Source of the DNA: Quercus robur
Taxonomy: Eukaryota > Streptophyta > Magnoliopsida > Fagales > Fagaceae
Reading direction: 5' to 3'
DNA: 64,000 nt
Assembly: GCF_932294415.1 (NCBI RefSeq)
Contig: NC_065543.1
Coordinates: 43,608,277-43,672,276, forward strand
In this document: positions 33,754-44,751 of the stretch, in pieces
Numbering within the stretch: position 1 is the first letter of the stretch
Layout of the letters: every line of letters begins with the position of its first letter
Position numbers and translations under genes: made by a program
The notes under the pieces: model-generated
What the model was told of the DNA's origin: nothing
Databases searched by the model: none
What the model saw: only the letters and a program-made list of their open reading frames with translations

Positions 33754-34968
33754 CGGCACAAAATGAGCAAATGCCCTTTTCATGCAAAAAATCTAGCCTT
33801 TTGCCCTCTTTCTCAAACTAATTAGAAAAATGCCCCTCTTTTGTAACTCGATAATACGGAAGTCGAGATTTATTGAAAAACTCGATGCTCATATAGTCGA
33901 GTTTTGTATGAGGTTTGTACCACGCTGGCAAAGCAGACGTGGCTTTTTTCCAATTAAAAAATGGTCGTGTATACATCCATAACCCGATAACCTGTAAATC
34001 GAGTTTTCCTTAACCATTTGAATCCCCAACGTCTCACAACCTGTTCACTCTCTCCTGTATACTCTCCCTTGCTCAGCCATCACTCTCTCCTGTATACTCT
34101 CCTGTACTCTACCATCAGTCTCACTCTCTGTCAGTCTTGCTCGGCCATCACTCTCCCTCTACACTCTCCCTGGTGCTTCCGTCAAACCCTCATCGCCACC
34201 ATTGATTACAGGTACATTGCTCTTCTCTGTCTCTTGTTTTGTGTATCACTACTGATCTAGATTAGCCTTGCATACATCTTAGTTTAGAAAAAAGTCTACT
34301 AGAAATCTCTTTTTCACATATACGAAGCAATTTTTTCTGTGTATGTGGGTATTTTGGGCTTTCAATCTTGTGTGCGTGTGCACATGTAGAGAGAAAACAA
34401 CTCTAACTCCAATCAATGTCTACCTACTTCCTAATTCATTTACAATTTCCTGTTTATATGGGTCGTGCTCATTTACAATTTCCTATGATCTCTGTGTTTC
34501 TGGGTTCATGAATTTTAGCTTCAAGTAGAGATTTTTGGATGGTGATGGTGAAAGATGATTTTTGTCCATGTGTCTGTTGGCAAAGTTCATTCTTTGAAAC
34601 TTACTTAAAAGTAGTAAATTTGATCTCTGTATTGCTAGGTTCATGAATTTTAGCTTCAAGTAGAGATTTTTGGATGGTGATGGTGAAAGATGATTTTTGT
34701 CAGTGTGTTTGTTGGCAAAGTTCATTCTTTGAAACTTACTTAAAAGTAGTAAATTTGATCTCTGTGTTGCTGGGTTCATGAATTTTAGCTTCAAGTAGAG
34801 ATTTTTTGGATGATGATGGTGAAAGATGATTTTTGTCCGTGTGTCTGTTGGCAAAGTTCATTCTTTGAAACTTACTTAAAAGTAGTAAATTTAATAATCA
34901 AGATGAGAATTTTGTTGTCTTTTATATGCTGCAATGATGACATTATAAATGTAATCTGAATGTTTCAT
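33754..34968. mobile_element. 1.2 kb insertion of unknown type in unit C
   Basis: Units A and B are continuous across ATTCG(C/T)CAATAAACATAAC. Unit C has about 1.2 kb between ATTCG and CAATAAACC. It starts with GCACAAAATGAGCAAATGCCC, has several ACTCGA/GTCGAG motifs near 33850-34010, a CT-rich 5'UTR-like block (34030-34190) and the 135-bp repeat. No clear TIR, target duplication or coding region. Confidence 0.6.
34487..34892. repeat. 135-bp tandem repeat, three copies
   Basis: Units 34487-34621, 34622-34756 and 34757-34892, each starting GATCTCTGT. They differ at a few bases. The open frame across them on the minus strand only reflects the repeat length, a multiple of three. Confidence 0.95.
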
Positions 34969-35145
34969 CAATAAACCGTAACAACATAGGCATAATCAAA
35001 ACAAATTTTAAAAGAATAAATCAATAATCAAAACAACATACACGGATAACCTGAATAACACAGCCCAACAAAGGGAGGCAGGTAATCTCAAAAGTATTAT
35101 TACACAATCTTCAAATCAAAGGGACCTTATCAGGAAGGCCATGGC

Positions 35146-35814
35146 TTAAGAACCAAATTTAGATTTTATGCTATTGACAACAGCATCGTCTACTTGGAAC
35201 GCCTGAGTTAATACTTCATTAGGCATTGGGGGTTGTGAACCAAAGAGAGTTGTTGAGAGAATCACAACCCCTGGCATGTGACTATTGAAAGAAGTGAAGA
35301 CAATACCTTTCCCTTTTCCAACATTCTTTTGGAAATGTACAAGTCCACTAGGAATGACAAAGATCTCTCCACGAGTCAAAACCTTAGAGTAATAGACATT
35401 GGAAGTTGTCACAAACCCCACAAGTATCCTCCCTTTAACGACCAAACCCATCTCAGTTGCACGAGGGTGAGAGTGTGGTGGATTAAGTCCTCCAGGGCCA
35501 TAGTCTACACGGTTCATGGAAATCCCAAGAGTGTTAACGGCAGGAAATGAAAGGACATTTGCAGGAGTGACGTTGAAGTTTAAGTTTGATGTGTTAGTGA
35601 TACCCTCTTTGCTCAGATCAAAGAAAAAATCACTTGCACTAACTTTTGAGGCAGGTATGCAAGGAAATCCATTGATTGATATGGATGCATTCAAATCTGC
35701 AACACAAAAGTCCTGTAACGCATCGGGGTCAGCCGATAGGGAAGGCACCGGGAGAAGCAGTAACATTAGAAGGCAAGGTAGCAGGTAGAGGGGTGAGTTT
35801 GATGATTTCATCAT
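35146..35814 (-). CDS. Germin-like protein, copy 3 (diverged)
   Basis: 222 aa, same start, signal peptide, two cysteines and Mn ligands ([14 protein letters not shown]) as copies 1 and 2. It has about 20 amino-acid differences from them, including N59S, which removes a glycosylation sequon (KVSAS), the changed NFNVT stretch near residue 80, VVKGRI for VVEGSI near 128, TRGEI for TAGEV near 150 and SHMPGVVIL near 180. No stop or frameshift, so probably functional. The longer upstream frame seen in copies 1 and 2 is absent here, which supports the MM start for all three. It is the copy most likely to differ in activity or stability. Confidence 0.93.
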   Translation of the reverse strand: MMKSSNSPLYLLPCLLMLLLLPVPSLSADPDALQDFCVADLNASISINGFPCIPASKVSASDFFFDLSKEGITNTSNLNFNVTPANVLSFPAVNTLGISMNRVDYGPGGLNPPHSHPRATEMGLVVKGRILVGFVTTSNVYYSKVLTRGEIFVIPSGLVHFQKNVGKGKGIVFTSFNSHMPGVVILSTTLFGSQPPMPNEVLTQAFQVDDAVVNSIKSKFGS

Positions 35815-35889
35815 GGCTGCTAGAGACTCCTGTTTTTTAGAGAGTACAAGATAAGTTTTTGGTTGGTTGAAGAATGAAGATCACGGTTC

Positions 35890-35897
35890 TATTTATA
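35890..35897 (-). promoter_or_regulatory. TATA box of GLP copy 3
   Basis: TATAAATA, closer to the plant consensus than the TATATATA of copies 1 and 2. It lies about 75 bases from the ATG because a short upstream stretch is deleted. Confidence 0.6.
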
Positions 35898-35899
35898 AC

Positions 35900-37107
35900 T
35901 CTCTTTCTATGTGAAAACCCCAATAGTCTTCTTAGTTTTGCTGATGCAGAGACATAGGAAGTGGCACAAGCAGCAACAAAGTCCACTGGAGATGGCGGGA
36001 TGTTTGTCAAAATATCTTTTAAATTTTGTATTAGCAAATCGTGTCCTTCTTGGAAACTGTTAAGGATCAATTAGCTTTGATAGAGATAGCAAAATGGAAA
36101 ATCTTAGTTATTTTCTAAAGCTTTTTCATGGTTTAGAACATTTGTCTTTTTTTGACAAGTGTCAGATGAATAAGAAAATAATTTAAAAGAGATTCTTTTT
36201 AACTAATCTTGGAGTAGATGGCTGTAAATGAATAATTCAATGACTTAATGGAAAAGGTTTTATTATAACATGATGTGAATGGGACCCCGGTACTTTTGCA
36301 GTTTCAATTCATTGACTCCTTCAAACTTGGAAATTTTGGCTCTTTATGGAGAACTTTAGTCGTTGCTATAATATTCAATATCAACAAAATTTCCAGATGG
36401 TCCTGGGAGCCTCTTTTAAATGAGCAGAAACTACACGATTGTGTGTTTCCTAAGAAATTCTATGCTGATACATGCAGATACATCATGGTCTGTCATCTTT
36501 GAAAGTTTCCAGCTTTCCCTGTACAACTATGGTTTTCCATTTATTAGTCTTATAATCCATACCGCATGGAGCTGCATAGCTCACTTGAACAAATCAATGC
36601 AATTATCCATTGTTTATTTTGACTCGCAAAGGTCCAAATTTCAAGGTTTGGTAGCAGCATCCATTGCATCAGAATTCAAGCCAGAAAAATCAACAATACT
36701 GAGTCGTGACTTCCAAGAAGGCAGTTGCTTGCTTCTTCAAATCATGTGTAATCCAATTTCTTCACATGCCATATTTACTTTCAGACTATGGATTGCATTG
36801 AGTTATGTTTTATTTGTTTCTTTATTAGAAATCTATGAACACAACATTTGTGCCACAACATTGGTCATAACTCTCATAGACTCACAGGTTATGTCATCAG
36901 AATTGTGACAGAAAAAGTATAACATAAAAACTATGATCTTAGAATAACTCTTTATTTATTAGTACTACTTCCACCTAGGCATTTTGTTAGATACATGGGA
37001 TAACATTTTGTTAGATGCATGGGATAAAAAGTTAACGGGGTGTACTGAATGACATAAAGCATAATGTTTTCAATAGTTTGAGGGAAAAAAAAAACTTTTG
37101 ATAGTTA
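35900..37107. other. GLP copy 3 upstream region, no gene seen
   Basis: Alignable to 20770-21830 of unit B with several indels, including extra sequence near 36320-36410. No conserved frame. Confidence 0.6.
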
Positions 37108-38436
37108 TGGGTATTTGGATTGATGAAAACTGAGTTATATAACTCAGTTTTCATCACCCAAAACTCAAAAAACATGAGCTCCACCGAAAATCAAGTTATT
37201 TGGATTGATTTTGGAGTTGAGTTTTCATAACTCAAAACTCAAAATTTTGAGTTTTGAGTTTTTTTTTTTTTTTTTTTTTTTAATTTGATAGGTAAGAAAA
37301 AGTTAATTCAAAAAAACTGCTAGATGCAAATTAGCACCAGCATATCAAACGTACAAAAAAGATGGAAAAGCAAAAAACATAAAAGGACACTAATTTCAAA
37401 GAAAGAGAGCTAAGGAATAAAGGAAGAGCGTCACTAGATGTGAGTCCCCAAGCCCTAGCCCAATCAAAAAGGAAACCAGAAAAGAGAGCAAGCATTTGGT
37501 CCTCAGATCTATCCAAATTCTCAAACGTCCGCCGATTGCGTTCCCTCCAAATACACCACATCAAACACAACGGAACTATGTTCCAAATGTAAGATATGAA
37601 TGCTTCCCCAACCAATTCCACCAACTAAATAGAAAATCTGACACCATACATGAGGGAACCCATGAAATCCCAAAAATCCTAAAGACAAAGCACTACAGCT
37701 GATAAGCCTTTCCACAATGTAACAACAAATGATCCACTATCTCACCACAGCAACGACACATAATGCACCAGTCAACGAAGTCGAAGCCCTTAAGCCATAA
37801 GTTATCTCCCATGAGGATCCTATCCCATGCGGCTATCCAAACAAAGAAAGAGACACGTCGGAGTGCCTTAACCTTCCAAATACCTTTCCATGAAAAAACA
37901 ACAAAAGAAAAGCCATGTAACTTATGATGATATGAACGGATAGTAAAATCCCCGTTTTTTGTCAACTTCCATTTCAAACGATCACCATCAATCCTTGAAG
38001 GTAAATTGGATGCCAAGAATCGAAAGAAATCATCCACCACATTTGCCTCCCAATCATTAGGACCCCGATTGAGTTACGGAAACTAAAAACAAAATTTGGA
38101 TGTTTTCAAATTTTGAGTTAAGTGTTTCAATGGCACTATTATAAATAACTCCTTCATAGTAGGGCCCACATCTGTGTATTGTCAAATCAAACCAACATGT
38201 GACTGTTAGGAGCTAGCTCTTTGCTTTTTATTTTTTTTGTTTTCAAGCAAATTCTCTTCTTTAACCGGACCCCACCACTTTATGCATTATTTGAGTTTTA
38301 GACATGAGATATGCATCCAAGATATGAAACCAAACAAATTTTTTTGGAGTGAGTGAAAAAGTAAAGTTAGAGATACGAGTTATGACAATTGAGTTATGGA
38401 AACTGGGTTATGAGTGATGCTCAAACCAAACACCCA
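37108..38436. mobile_element. TIR element (PIF/Harbinger-like MITE) containing a LINE end
   Basis: Termini TGGGTATTTGGATTG and, inverted, TGGGTGTTTGGTTTG. Flanks are TTA at left and TCA at right, compatible with a 3-bp TWA target site with one change. Units A and B lack the insertion (GATAGTTTAAGGATG). The left end also has an internal palindrome (ACTGAGTTATATAACTCAGT). About 0.8 kb of it is a later LINE insertion. Confidence 0.6.
37259..38070 (-). pseudogene. 5'-truncated LINE (L1-type) 3' end
   Basis: The minus strand encodes the zf-RVT domain: WKLTKNGDFTIRSYH, then WKGIWKVKALRRVSFFVW and C..C/H residues (CIMCRCCGEIVDHLLLHC). A frame-broken tail with WCIWRERNRRTFEN follows. The element ends in a T-run on the plus strand (37259-37283), that is, a poly(A) tail of a minus-strand LINE. 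It is 5' truncated, as is usual for LINE insertions. Confidence 0.88.
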
Positions 38437-38627
38437 TCAATTTGAACTTCATGTCAATTTTAACGATGAAAACAATATTTTGTTAAAAATAATCTCTACA
38501 ATGTACGCAATACATTTTCCATCACACTATAAAGTAAAATCATTATCAAAATATATTTTGCTCGTTCATTTGATATTTTACTCTCTAAATAGAATTTATT
38601 GTTTCCCTCTGAATTAGTAATAAAATT

Positions 38628-38715
38628 GGCCAGAGTTTGCTGCAATGACAAGTACTATTTGCCCAATTGATATGTCATGGGTTCGTGCATGAGAATCAAT
38701 TTCACTAAAATTGAG
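38628..38715 (+). mobile_element. Au-SINE-like element, unit C
   Basis: Orthologous to 2965 and 22051. Box A and B are both degraded (GCTGCAATGAC, GGTTCGTGC). Confidence 0.55.
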
Positions 38716-38739
38716 GATGTGATTGTCTACCAATCACCT

Positions 38740-39870
38740 CTTTGATTTTTCAAGCAATAGATTCTCAGCAAAGGAAGGACTATTATGATATCATTTAGAT
38801 GAAGTTTCAAGCTTCTACTAACTACTATTGACTTCCCCCTTCACTCTTTAGTTCCCCCCACCATAAAACAATGATGCTAAATTTTCTAATAATACTATTA
38901 GTCTATTATTAATAGAAGAGTAGAATATTTGTATATAAATTTTATCACAACTTTATGACCCCAATTCATCTCATTTTCCCATTAGAAAAAGAAAAAGGAA
39001 TTATTTCCTCCGATAAAATAAAAAATTTAAAAGGAGCTACCTCATACTAGAATTTTAAAGGCTGCTAGAGACTCCTTTTTTTTTAGAGAGTACAAGAATC
39101 CTCCTCCTACTTCCCTTACACAAGACAACATGATTTGGTCAGAGAGAGATCTCGACTCCTTTTTGTCAAGTCCACATAATATTGGGCTGATAAACGGCAC
39201 AGATTCAATAATTCTCATACCTCCTTTTGGAAATCTTTATGGCAAAGCATATTCCATGAATGGTTAAAAATGTTGATGCTTCTGGTTACCCCTAAAAGCA
39301 GGATTAGTGAAAAGATTGGGAAGGAAGAAGACACATCAGCACATGGTATCTATGTGGTAGAAAGACAGAATTGAGGTTCACTTGTTTTCTCCAAAAAGAG
39401 GAAAAAGTGATGTGGTAAGATTAATGTGGCTTAGATCAGTTTTGGGCCAAAGATAAACAAGGTTAGTGTAGACTCAAGTCCTGGTTTGATTAAGGATTTT
39501 GTATCCCAGATGGTGAGTTTGGAAGGAGGGCTTTCCAAAGATCAAAATCTTCTTGTTGTAGCTGTGACCATAAACACTATATGAATATTAAGAAATAAAG
39601 TGATGATAACAAGTGAGCCTCTCAATCTTGATGATTTGATTCAATAAATTCATTTGGACTGTCAGAGATTTGAAGCCAAGACCCCTAAACTCAACTTTGC
39701 AAGCAAATTTCTAGACAAGTCTAGTGGGAAAGGCCACCTTACTCTTGTTGGAAAGCAAATGTTGATGCTTCCTGTTAGATAATAAAGTACATGTTGCAAT
39801 AGTAGCGATGAATTATGCAGGTGAATTCTTGAATTGAGTAAAAAGAATCTCATTTGTCTCTTCTCTAGCG
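38740..39870. other. Unit C distal part, no gene
   Basis: From about 39095 it aligns with 3230-4050 of unit A. The part 38740-39090 is specific to C and AT-rich. No maintained frame. Confidence 0.5.
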
Positions 39871-40180
39871 GCTAAAGCTCAGGGAATTAAGTGGACTATG
39901 GAGTGAGCCATTGCCACCAGGTTCTACAATGTTATTGTTGAAGGTGATGCTCTAACTGTGTTTCAAGTTGTGAATCATCCAAAGAAAAGCACATGTTAGG
40001 AAATAGCTCAAGTTGTAGAAGACATGGGATCAAGTAAAGATGGCAAACCATTTTCAATTGTCCTTCAAGTTGGCAAAAAGAGGAAGAAACAAAGATGCAC
40101 TTGAGTTAGCAGCTAAATGGACTGCTAAATCTTTGTTTGAAGGTGAACTGCTTGGGGGTGCCTGCCAGAGCTTGTGACCA
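39870..40180 (+). pseudogene. LINE RNase H (RVT_3-type) remnant
   Basis: The frame AKAQGIKWTM, then YNVIVEGDALTVFQVV resembles the RNase H-like domain at the 3' end of plant LINEs. It has several stops. It probably belongs to the same ancient LINE as the SINVWNDPWI remnant of units A and B. Confidence 0.65.
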
Positions 40181-40299
40181 AGTAGGAGGAGTTGTAGTTA
40201 TTTTGCGACTGGGATGTGTTTTAGGTTTTCCCTATTTTCTTGTTTGCTGTTGTGTGGTGTTTTGGACTTGTTGAGGGTTGCTGTACTCTCTTCTTTTCT

Positions 40300-40300
40300 C

Positions 40301-40350
<50 letters not shown>

Positions 40351-40386
40351 AAAAAAAAGAAAAAACAATTCCTACATATAATAAAC

Positions 40387-40417
<31 letters not shown>

Positions 40418-40420
40418 GGG
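40300..40420. repeat. (AT)n(AG)n microsatellite and T-run
   Basis: ATATATAT then AGAGAGAG at about 40302-40345, and a T27 run at 40391-40417. Between 40420 and 40953 nothing codes. It is probably the 3' flank of the cyclo-ligase gene. Confidence 0.9.
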
Positions 40421-40953
40421 TTTGATGTTATCTATTATTTAACTTAACAGTACTATAAAGTGGCACAATTTTGCATAGTTAGCACATCCATGGAACAATT
40501 GTAGGAGTACTAGGGCTATACATACTTGTTCTCAACTTCTGCTTCTATATATTATATAGATGCAACTTTATCTTAAAAAAGAAAAGAAATAAAAACATCT
40601 TCACATAATACAAATATTTATTGCATTGAATAAAACCATTTCCTTAAATGATAAATCTTGAGTAGTATTTCCAATCTCTCAAAGTGTGCTGGTCCCAATC
40701 AGTAAGATACAAGTCATATAAAACCAATACCATTTTTGAGATCTATTTCAATGGGCAAACGTTGTGGACAATCAAACATGGCTTCTTAACTATAAAAACA
40801 TCATAACTTTACCTCATTCCTTTGATAGCACAATCGCTGCATTTCAAGCAATCAAGACAGCATTTGACAGCTTATGAGACAACCAAACTCAAAGGCAGGG
40901 ATGAGGATCTATCATTTGAAGAAAGTGACCAGGTTTGGTTTCCAAGTCAAATG

Positions 40954-43900
40954 TTAAAGCTTCATCCTGTAAATATTTAACTAGTTGGATGATATGAAAA
41001 CCAAACTCATCTAAATAAAAGAGGAATTTACGTAGTTATACCTGTCTAAAGCATCCGGGCTGATGGGAATCACACCAGCTGGGGACACAAGAGCATCAAC
41101 GGGAACATCATTTGCAGTGACTGGTATAACTCCATCATCCAATATCTGCAGAGAATAGGATAGGGCAACTGCAGAACCAGAGCCAATCATTTCAAAAGAC
41201 TAACAAAAACATGTAAGCTGACTATAAGACCATAAGCAATTATTAATTATTAGAAGTCATGCATACCAAGGAGGGGTTGCTTCCAATCCCTTGCCTTCAC
41301 AAGCTCTTGGTAGTTCTTCAAGAAGGTATCATAATAACTATTGATTTTCATCAAACACCAACATGAGCTATGTACAACTTTAAGAATTATCAGTGAATAT
41401 GGATAAATGGTCAAATTTCATTTTTGAGTTGAAGTGATTGAGATTTTTAGAGATGAACATGAGCCTGTTAGGAATATAACCCAATTCCTAAATCTGTGAG
41501 ATGCAAAAAAAATAGAGAAAATATGCGCCAAAGAAAAAACAATCACACAAGACAATATTTACATAATTCGGCAATTTGCCTACATCTACAAAGTTACAAT
41601 GATTTACTATTTCATGGAAAAAATACAAGACGCAACATTACAGTGTTTCTCTCTCTCAACAACACGACCAACCCTAATCTAAAACAATGGTATTAATATC
41701 CCACACAAAGGATCCTCAATAGGCTAAACACGGGCCAAAAACTTTCATAAGCACTCCAGCTTGGGCCTATCAACCCAAGCCTTCGCTGCATGAACTAAGC
41801 CTTAGAAAATCTCCCATTAAAAACCATAACACTTTAATATAGTTTCGGGTTATAATCTGGATCAAACACAAACTAAGCTCCACATAGCCCAACAAAGCCC
41901 CCCCCCCCCCCCCTCTCTTTTCTACTAGGGGGTTGGGTTGGATTTTCCATACAATCATCACCAATTACTAGGGAGCTACAATAATATTCACAAATCAATA
42001 GTTATACTAGCAGTTATACTCTAGGAGCTTAAAAAAAAGGCTTTATATCAAAATGAGTAAATGATATCTTTAACCAACTTAGCTCCCACAACATGAGAGG
42101 CTAAATGAAATTCTATATAGGCCAAGATTCGTAGCCATACCCTCCACCACGACCCAGGCGCCTTCCAGATCTGTCAAATGCTAGTCCTGCAGGCAGAAAA
42201 ATTGCTAACTACTATTGCTTAAATTTTGGTTTCCGCAAGACTGCAACTTTAGAGCATTCTGCAGGTAATTGAGAAAATTGGGATAAAGTTTTACCAGGTA
42301 AGAGAAACAAATCAACTGGCTCATTTGCCTGCATAACTGCATCAAAAGTGATCCTTTATCATAAGTGTTAATTTATGTGCAAACCATGCAATTATGAAAT
42401 ATAAAGTCAAGCCTATGAGAAAATATGAACCAGAAGAAAATAAATGGAGACATTCACTTGCAAGAAGGTTAAAGTGCACAAAGTGAAAGGAGCATGGGAG
42501 TTGTGTCATGAGTTCCAGAAAAGCAGAAGCTCCTAAGTAGCACCCTGGTCCTCCCCAACATAAAAAAACAAATGTTTTTGTATCTGAGCATATCTTGAAG
42601 CACAACATAGACAAGTTCAACCATATCATTTTTCAAAGGCTAATCACATTTCTTCTTCACCTGCTAGTTTATCTTGGGCACTGATAAGTTACAAGATGAC
42701 AACTTATGTCATCATTCTGATGCCTAAACTTAATTCTCACTCCTCATCATGTGAAATTTGTAATTAAATAAGCAGAAAATGACTACAACTTATAAATTAT
42801 TCATAGTGTGAGCAGCCTGCTGGTCATTGGAGATAGAGAGAATCGTCACAACATATAACTAGTACAATTTTTTAATTACCATTTTTACGTTCATTTCCAT
42901 CACCATCCACTGAAGCTGGTTCTAAAATGTTCATTGAATTTGCAATAAGATCATCAATACTTGAGATGTTCAGCATGCGCATGTGACTATTCTTGTCCTC
43001 CACACGTGGAACATAAAGCGTTTTTCCCATCTTTGTATTATCATCTGAGTCAAAATAAAATGTCAATACCTTCAGAAAGTGTGACAAGAAGTCAAGATAG
43101 CTTTTATTAAAGAGATAAATTCAATGAAAATGCATGTATCATACAACCACTAAATAAACAAAATAAGTTGATAAAAATAAGCTCATCCAAACACACACAC
43201 ACAAAAAAAAAAAAAGTGTCATAAACTTTTGCTCTACAGCACAGAGGAAGAGATGGTTATTAGTTATTACATGAAATAGTTAAATAAGACCATCTTAGGA
43301 ACTATCTGCTCGACAATCATATGTATATGTTTTTCTCAAACAATTACAACATGTTCATATAAAAAAACTAGGAGCATTCTTTCCAATGATTATCTCTCTA
43401 AAGAATCTCTTGTGAGGAAGAACCTAGCAGTCATTCCTGCTACATTTTTCAGTTTACAAACAATTTAAAGTAACCCACTGGGGGGCACTTCCTTCCCTTC
43501 TAAGACCAAGGTGGAGGTGGGGTAGTTAATTCAAGACCAATTGGATGCATGTGTAATATTCCAGTAAAGAAAATAAAAATATACTTTAATCCTTTTGCAT
43601 AGATTTGTATGAGAATCATTCATTCCCAGTATGATCCCCCTGCTCATAAACTCTCTCAATTGAGATAGGGTTGTGATCAAGCCAAGTATTGAATGATTGA
43701 ACATGTCTTGGCAAGACTAACAAGGCATTCAAGCTCGTCTTGAGCTCACTTATAATGTTTGATTTTGGGCTTGTTACAAGTAGCTTGAACTTGACTTGCC
43801 TCAGCTAGCTTCATTAGTCAAGCCATCAAGCCAAGCACAAGTCCAAATCAAGCTCAAGATCAATCCTACAAACAAGTTTTAGGAGTAATATTTTTCTACA

Positions 43901-44495
43901 GATTCCATTTTACAATCACATTCACATAGAATTTGAATGTCAGATGGCAAAACTAAAACGTACGAGACAGCAAGCAAACACAAACCTTGAGCTGGGTTTT
44001 GCAGGATTTCTGATAACAATTTTGATGTGTCAACTTCTCGTAAAGAAGAGCAACTTATATAGGCACACAATCTCTGACTAGATTTAAACCAAGGAGATTC
44101 CAAAACAATGCTCTGGATTGCATTGTCTGAAAACAAAAATCAACAACACCAAGTGAAAATTTTTCAATAACAAAGATGCATCAATCTGATAATTCTAGAT
44201 AGACCCAGTAGTAAAAAAATTAATGCAAAATGATTTGGCGTATTAGTACGAGTTAAAAGTTACCTTCTTGGGATCTGAGAGTTGGGTCCATGTTCTTGAG
44301 GTCCTTGCGGACCCTTGATCGGAGAAGCTGTTTTTGCTTGAACAAAGCGTTTAGATGATCTTGTTCTTCATTGTTGTTGTTGGTCATCATTGTCGTGAAG
44401 CTCAAACTGTGACTGTAGCGTGGTGCGTGCGAGGTTGGGCGAGAGAGTAAGAGTGGGTTTGTTGTTGTTGTGACAAAATTGCACGGTTGGGTCAT
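40954..44495 (-). CDS. 5FCL: 5-formyltetrahydrofolate cyclo-ligase, mitochondrial (8 exons)
   Basis: ATP-dependent conversion of 5-formyl-THF to 5,10-methenyl-THF (EC 6.3.3.2), which recycles the 5-formyl-THF made by serine hydroxymethyltransferase. Exons 44495-44264, 44126-43986, 43044-42880, 42336-42295, 42186-42141, 41337-41267, 41168-41042 and 40966-40954, all GT-AG and in phase, give 278 aa, the usual plant length. The chosen start adds a 35-residue Thr/Ser/Arg-rich leader with no acidic residue, as expected for a mitochondrial presequence; a second start (MM at 44390) would give a leaderless form. Conserved stretches are LYVPRVEDKNSHMRML, the GRGGGYYD nucleotide-binding loop split over exons 5/6, and VDALVSPAGVIPIS. 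The last exon encodes only R/MKL. No defect seen. Confidence 0.94.
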
Positions 44496-44751
44496 CGATA
44501 CTACAAGTTGTTTCAGTTTTCGACTCAGCCCAGTTGGCCTCATGAGGCTCCTTCTCTCTCTGCTGTCGTGCCTTTTTAATTCTATTTTATTTTGCAATTT
44601 GACAATTTTGTTCTTAAAAATTACAGTGCGAACTTTTTTTCTTTTTTCTTTTTTTTTAATATTAATTTGATTATTACAATGGAAAAACAATGAATTTGAA
44701 ATCCTTTTTATTGAAAAGCAATGAATTTGAAATCTATCTTCTTAAAAAACA

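Larger units (their letters stand above)
25422..39873. repeat. Segmental duplication unit C
   Basis: Starts at the same base as unit B (17198) and ends near 39873, where a LINE 3' tail not kept in A or B follows. It carries GLP copy 3. It is clearly more diverged from A and B than they are from each other. Interrupted by the MULE (25691-32193), a 0.1 kb insertion near 33487-33597, a 1.2 kb insertion near 33754-34968 and a TIR element at 37108-38436. Confidence 0.85.
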
